Of a DNA stretch of 64,000 nucleotides, positions 60,294-64,000 are shown piece by piece. The notes below the pieces were generated by a model. It ran no database searches, was not told the origin of the DNA, and was given only the letters and a program-made list of their open reading frames with translations. Position 1 is the first letter of the stretch; the number at the start of each line of letters is the position of its first letter. Origin of the DNA: Rhynchopus sp. YZ270_cl-10. Taxonomy: Eukaryota; Euglenozoa; Diplonemea; Diplonemida; Diplonemidae. Both the position numbers and the translations under genes were made by a program. The stretch is taken from positions 868,001-932,000 of the forward strand of contig OZ037911.1 in assembly GCA_964035575.1 (NCBI GenBank). Direction: 5' to 3'.

Positions 60294-60909
60294 CAGGCAT
60301 GAGAATAAGGCCCGGACCCCGGACCCGGCCCCCCGGAACCCCACACCCCCCTACCCTCTAAGAACTTGTCCATTTTGGAAAAGTGACCCCACCACTGGCC
60401 GCACGGATTCCGAAAATGCAAATGCCGGTGTTTTTTGGTATTTTCATTTTGCACTCTGCCCGGCACCTTGCCCGGCACCCTGCCCGGCACCTTGCCCGGC
60501 ACCTTGCCCGGCACCTTGCCCGGCACCTTGCCCGGCACCTTGCCCGGCACCCTGCCCGGCACCTTGCCCGGCACCCTGTCCGGCACCCTGTTAAACCCCG
60601 ACACCCCCACCCATTCCCAGCACCAACACATCCACAACAGAAATTTTACTATGTCATCACCCCAGGCAGCTGTACATGACAGCCTGTCCGGCACCCCCGC
60701 TGTCAAGAGGGGGTCCCGAGAAAGCCCCATTTGTGAATCTTTACATAGATTAGAGTCAGCTTAGAGATCCCCTCACCCCACCCCACACCCAACGTGTCGT
60801 TCAGCACTCCAAAAAACCGAGACCCCCTCACCCCCACCCCACCCCTTGTGAGAATAGCCCGGACCCCGGACCCCGGACCCGCACCCCCCTAACCTTATTC
60901 TCATGCCTG
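60294..60909. repeat. 616-base segment bounded by 17-base perfect inverted repeats
   Basis: CAGGCATGAGAATAAGG at the left end and its exact complement, CCTTATTCTCATGCCTG, at the right end enclose GC-rich DNA. Next to each end, inside, lies a CCCGGACCCCGGACCC run. It is non-coding. It could be a non-autonomous DNA element; no clear target duplication is seen. Confidence 0.5.
60457..60590 (+). repeat. 12-base tandem repeat TGCCCGGCACCT, about 11 units
   Basis: Units alternate between ...CACCT and ...CACCC and are otherwise almost unchanged. Each unit carries the palindrome GCCCGGCA/TGCCGGGC-like core, so the array could fold or bind a dimeric factor. The three frames are all open as a consequence of the period. 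Confidence 0.9.
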
Positions 60910-61138
60910 CCCCCCTCCCTCCCTCCTTTTTTAGATCCAATGGGACATTCCGCATTTTTTTTTGAACTTCTCTTCTCTCTGCATATTGGTAACGTCTTCT
61001 AACCCATTCTTTTTCTTTTATGCTTAGGTTCATCTAACAGAAAAGCGCACGACACCCTTTACAACCACGTAACCCCACCTTTGAACACACCCACCCACAT
61101 CCCCTTCCAGCCCTCCCCTCCCACATCACCCCCAACCT

Positions 61139-62239
61139 ATGGAAGTCAGCATCATCCAGCACAGTACAGGGCGTATCACTGTTGTTGCAGTGTCATATGA
61201 TGATACTGTGGCGCGACTTAAAGAGAAGGCCTGCACTGCCCTTGGTGTAGTGGGACGGACAGAGCTGCGATTTGATGGTGAAGTTCTGGAAGAAGAGGAT
61301 CTGGTGGCACATGGGAACGTTGCCTCTGGGGATCGCCTTGAGTTGCGCACGTCATATGCAAAGGTGCAGTGCCCTGCTTCATATGACATACGCGCTGATA
61401 ACGTTGCGCTGTCTTCTTCTGGGGCACGATGCTACTACGGTCGCGAGGCTCTCTACGCCTTCAACACTGAAACCGGAGAGGAAATTCGACCCATCGCAGT
61501 ACGCAAAGGGCATATCAACATGATGGCCCTCTCACAGTGTGGAGATTGGGTGTACATAGCGGCAGACCATAGTTTGACACAACACAGTGTGGATACGGGA
61601 GTCCCGGTGCGTACCCTAGCGGACTGTTATACGAATATTGTGCGGACAACGTTGTGTGGACGATATGTCGCCTTTTCGCATGAGTTCTTGGGTGAACTTC
61701 ATATCCATTCTGTTGAAGATGGTATGCTTGTGAAGAGCTTTGAGAATACTGATAATTTTGCTGTATCGGATGATGGAGAATGGGTGGTAACCGTGAACCG
61801 TGAAGGTGCGACAGTATATACGATGGGGGGAGAGAAGGAGGAGGTGTTTGTGGGGTGCGTTCAGGGGCGTTGTGTGGCGATCTCACCGTGTTGCCAACGC
61901 TTTGTGGTGGGGTTTCACGGGCAACAACAATGTCTCAAGGTTTTCTCGAGAGAAGGGTCCTGTCTGTTCGTCAGCAAGGAGTGCTTCTCGGCGTTCGCAG
62001 TGCAGTGGTCGCCCTGCGGAAAGTGGATTTTGTCGCATGATGTCAACCCAAACCGGTCCAGCTGTGGACATCGTATCAGGAGACAGGATGCAGCCTCAGG
62101 GGTGGTGGTGCAGATGCTCAACTTCGCAAAGGCATTTGCCATATCCCCTTGCTCCCGGTACATCTTCGTGGTTGAGGACACAACAGTGCGTGTCGCAGAG
62201 CTCGAAGGGGAATGTGTTGCCAGCAGGCCCGTCTGTTGA
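61139..62239 (+). CDS. Ubiquitin-like plus WD40-type propeller protein
   Basis: The 366-residue protein starts with a ubiquitin-like domain (about 1-72: ITVVAVSYDDTVARLKEKAC, then ELRFDGEVLEEEDLVAHGNV and DRLELRTSY), with spacing close to ubiquitin's beta-grasp. It lacks a C-terminal Gly-Gly, so it is not a conjugatable modifier. Residues about 80-366 form degenerate beta-propeller repeats (VALSSSGARCYYG, MALSQCGDWVYIA, AVSDDGEWVVTV, AISPCCQRFVVGF, QWSPCGKWILS, AISPCSRYIFVV). Integral ubiquitin-like heads often recruit proteasomes or p97-type factors, while propellers select a partner; both roles are inference. No signal peptide is present, so it acts inside the cell. Confidence 0.75.
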   Translation: MEVSIIQHSTGRITVVAVSYDDTVARLKEKACTALGVVGRTELRFDGEVLEEEDLVAHGNVASGDRLELRTSYAKVQCPASYDIRADNVALSSSGARCYYGREALYAFNTETGEEIRPIAVRKGHINMMALSQCGDWVYIAADHSLTQHSVDTGVPVRTLADCYTNIVRTTLCGRYVAFSHEFLGELHIHSVEDGMLVKSFENTDNFAVSDDGEWVVTVNREGATVYTMGGEKEEVFVGCVQGRCVAISPCCQRFVVGFHGQQQCLKVFSREGSCLFVSKECFSAFAVQWSPCGKWILSHDVNPNRSSCGHRIRRQDAASGVVVQMLNFAKAFAISPCSRYIFVVEDTTVRVAELEGECVASRPVC

Positions 62240-62307
62240 GAGTATTTCAAGTCAACTTTTCAATCCCGGTACAGCCGGTGTCGGTCATTGTGTCAAGGTA
62301 GTAGTGC

Positions 62308-62345
62308 ACTGCCATGAGCGGGGCTGTATTTCAAAGTCAAGTTCA
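62308..62345 (+). repeat. Dispersed repeat R1, divergent copy
   Basis: TAGTGCACTGCCATGAGCGG, then GGCTGTATTTCAAAGTCAAG. A second partial match (GAGTATTTCAAGTCAACTTT) lies about 70 bases upstream, just after the stop codon of the propeller gene. Confidence 0.5.
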
Positions 62346-62440
62346 AGAATGAGGGGGAGGAGGAATTATTTTTTTTTGACAAGATTTGACACCGCCCACT
62401 ATGTAGAGAAAATAAAGGAGCACCAATACACAAAAAAACG

Positions 62441-64000
62441 ATGTCGAAGAAGCGGCATGCGGACAGTACGCAGGAGGAGAACCCGGCAAAGAGAAGGCAG
62501 GTTTCTGCAGAGGGGGGCTTGGTGGAGGCTGCCAGGAATGGCGACGCGGCTGCTGTGCGGGCGGGGCTTGAGAAGGTCACCGCAGACAGCAAAAGAGTTG
62601 CCTTCAATGCGGCGTACGAGGCATGCAGAGGGAACCATGATGAATGCCTCGCACTGCTTCTTCCGTATATCAAGACAACGCAGGTGGGTTTTGGAATCTT
62701 GCTGAGTGAGTGTGTCCACGCAGACCACGTTGCGTGCACGGAGGTCCTCTTGCAGCATTGGAAGGCTGTCTGCAAGAACGCGGGGTTTGTCCCGCAGGAG
62801 TCCAAGCACAGCGCAAGTCAGACACGTTCGGCCATGTGGTCAGACCCTGCAGTGTGTCGGGTCTTCATTGATGCAGGGGCAGACATCGAGACTCAGGATG
62901 AGAAGGGACGTACACCTCTGCTCAAGGCTAGTGAGGCAGGAGTACTCGACGTTGTGAAGATGTTGGTTGAAGCAGGTGCGGGAGTGCGGGTAGCAGACGA
63001 GGAAGGATACACATGTCTTATCCTTGCAGCGAATTGTGGACACACCGAGACTGTGCGCTATCTTGTGGGCTTGCCAGAGGTGGAAGTGGATCACAGAGAC
63101 GACGACGACTGGACTGCGTTGCACTTCGCGGTGCTAGACGAACATGCCGACGTGGTGCGGGTGCTCATAGATGCAGGGGCAGACATTGCCACAGTAAACA
63201 CCGACGGTAGTTCACCTTTGCACTCTGCGTCCTCTCCAGGAACACCCGACATTGTGAAGATGTTGGTTGAAGCAGGTGCAGGTGTGCATGTTACAGATAA
63301 CAAAGGACACACGTGTCTCACCCTTGCTGCGTCTAGTGGATGTGACGAGACTGTGCGCTATCTTGTGGACTTGCCACGGGTGGAAGTGAATCACGGAGAC
63401 ACCAGGAACACGACTGCGTTACACTGGGCGGCACGTAGAAAACATGCCGACGTGGTGCAGGTGCTCATTGATGCAGGGGCAGACGTCGAGGCAACGGATG
63501 AGAAGGGACGTTCACCTCTGCATGCGGCTAACTATTCGGGAGCACTCGATGTTATGAAGTTATTGGTCAGAGCAGGTGCTGACGTACATGTTACAGATAA
63601 CAAAGGACACACGTGTCTCACCCTTGCAGCGTATTTCGGGCACACCGATATTGTGCGCCATCTTGTGGGCTTGCCTGTGGACATGAATTGCGGAGTTGAC
63701 GACAACGGGACTGCGTTGCACTGTGCTGCGCAACGAGGCCATGCAGACGCGGCGCGGGTACTCATAGATGCAGGGGCAGACATCGAGACGAAGAACGACG
63801 ATGGATTTTCTCCTCTGCACACTGCCAGCAATGGGAAGGGAGCACTCGACGTTGTGAAGATGTTGGTTGAAGCAGGTGCGGAAGTGCGTGTCACAGCCAA
63901 CGAAGGAGATACGTGTCTTACCAGTGCGGGGCATTTTGGACACACCGAGATTGTGCGCTATCTTGTGGGCTTGCCAGGGGTGGATGTGAATCACAGGGAC
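62441..64000 (+). CDS. Ankyrin-repeat protein with 100-residue higher-order repeats (3' end outside window)
   Basis: The frame is open for 520 codons from ATGTCGAAGAAGCGG to the window edge, so the C-terminus is missing. After a basic, nuclear-signal-like start (MSKKRHADSTQEENPAKRRQ) and a divergent helical segment, ankyrin repeats run from about residue 130 to the end. They are arranged in triplets: a GADIET...GRSPLH...DVVKMLVEAGA unit, a VHVTDNKGHTCLTLAA...VRYLVGLP unit and a VNH...TALHWAA...HADVVRVLIDA unit. The triplet recurs every 300 bases exactly (for example at 62951, 63251, 63551 and 63851). This shows recent unit duplication or homogenisation. Protein binding is expected; the partner is unknown. 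Confidence 0.85.
   Translation, partial: MSKKRHADSTQEENPAKRRQVSAEGGLVEAARNGDAAAVRAGLEKVTADSKRVAFNAAYEACRGNHDECLALLLPYIKTTQVGFGILLSECVHADHVACTEVLLQHWKAVCKNAGFVPQESKHSASQTRSAMWSDPAVCRVFIDAGADIETQDEKGRTPLLKASEAGVLDVVKMLVEAGAGVRVADEEGYTCLILAANCGHTETVRYLVGLPEVEVDHRDDDDWTALHFAVLDEHADVVRVLIDAGADIATVNTDGSSPLHSASSPGTPDIVKMLVEAGAGVHVTDNKGHTCLTLAASSGCDETVRYLVDLPRVEVNHGDTRNTTALHWAARRKHADVVQVLIDAGADVEATDEKGRSPLHAANYSGALDVMKLLVRAGADVHVTDNKGHTCLTLAAYFGHTDIVRHLVGLPVDMNCGVDDNGTALHCAAQRGHADAARVLIDAGADIETKNDDGFSPLHTASNGKGALDVVKMLVEAGAEVRVTANEGDTCLTSAGHFGHTEIVRYLVGLPGVDVNHRD
62860..64000 (+). repeat. 300-base coding tandem repeat (three ankyrins per unit)
   Basis: Positions 62951, 63251, 63551 and 63851 begin the same GTTGTGAAGATGTTGGTTGA-type segment (or a close variant), and the phrases between them keep the same order. 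About 3.8 units are visible and the array continues past the window. Confidence 0.85.

Larger units (their letters stand above)
60170..61138. other. Intergenic with GC-rich repeats and inverted-repeat boundaries
   Basis: It holds a 12-base tandem array (60457-60590) inside a segment bounded by 17-base perfect inverted repeats (60294-60909). Py-rich DNA with CCCCTTCCAG (AG at 61109-61110) leads to the next ATG. No gene is seen. Confidence 0.7.

Overview
The window looks like nuclear DNA of a free-living unicellular eukaryote with a compact, apparently intron-free coding style. All 22 genes and gene remnants I can support lie on the + strand. Most have a pyrimidine-rich tract ending in AG some 10-65 bases before the ATG. 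The alpha-tubulins are of conventional flagellate type. One-way gene arrays with Py-AG sites before start codons are typical of Euglenozoa, where pre-mRNAs are trans-spliced to a spliced leader. With the large repeat-rich intergenic regions and bacterial-type polysaccharide-degrading enzymes, a diplonemid is my best guess. This is inference: there is no rRNA or spliced-leader gene here to prove it. A run of exactly 200 N (56969-57168) marks a draft-assembly scaffold gap.

Layout. 1-7.5 kb: the end of an Ala/His-rich coiled-coil gene, a probable CAF-1 large subunit, a small inverted-repeat (MITE-like) element, a 939-bp GTTGAT hexamer array and a membrane-associated alpha/beta hydrolase. 8-14.7 kb: three tandem, nearly identical genes for an acylated (MGCC...) SPFH/major-vault-protein-like protein. 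16.4-26.3 kb: a metacaspase with a coiled-coil N-terminus, two paralogous type I membrane proteins with Pro/Thr stalks (the second has a frameshift) and a coiled-coil/PDZ protein. 27.3-56.1 kb: a duplicated cluster with two HELZ2-like helicase-RNB-CCCH proteins, two almost identical alpha-tubulins, two secreted WD40 proteins with unrelated N-terminal modules, and two AA10 lytic polysaccharide monooxygenases, one fused to a GH5 endoglucanase. 57-64 kb: a coiled-coil gene cut by the gap, then ubiquitin-like/ankyrin, ubiquitin-like/beta-propeller and pure ankyrin genes, the last running off the end.

How the parts fit. The LPMO and LPMO-GH5 proteins are secreted and would attack cellulose or chitin outside the cell by combined oxidative and hydrolytic cleavage. 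The secreted WD40 and Pro/Thr-stalk proteins belong to the same cell-surface/extracellular theme. The helicase-RNB proteins are likely RNA-decay factors. The tubulin-WD40 block was duplicated recently: the tubulin and the WD40 part are kept nearly identical, while the WD40 proteins' N-termini are wholly different.

Intergenic DNA makes up roughly 40% of the window. It holds several short dispersed repeat families, all in the same orientation as the genes, and hairpins and inverted-repeat elements. I saw no tRNA, rRNA, CRISPR array, reverse transcriptase or capsid gene.
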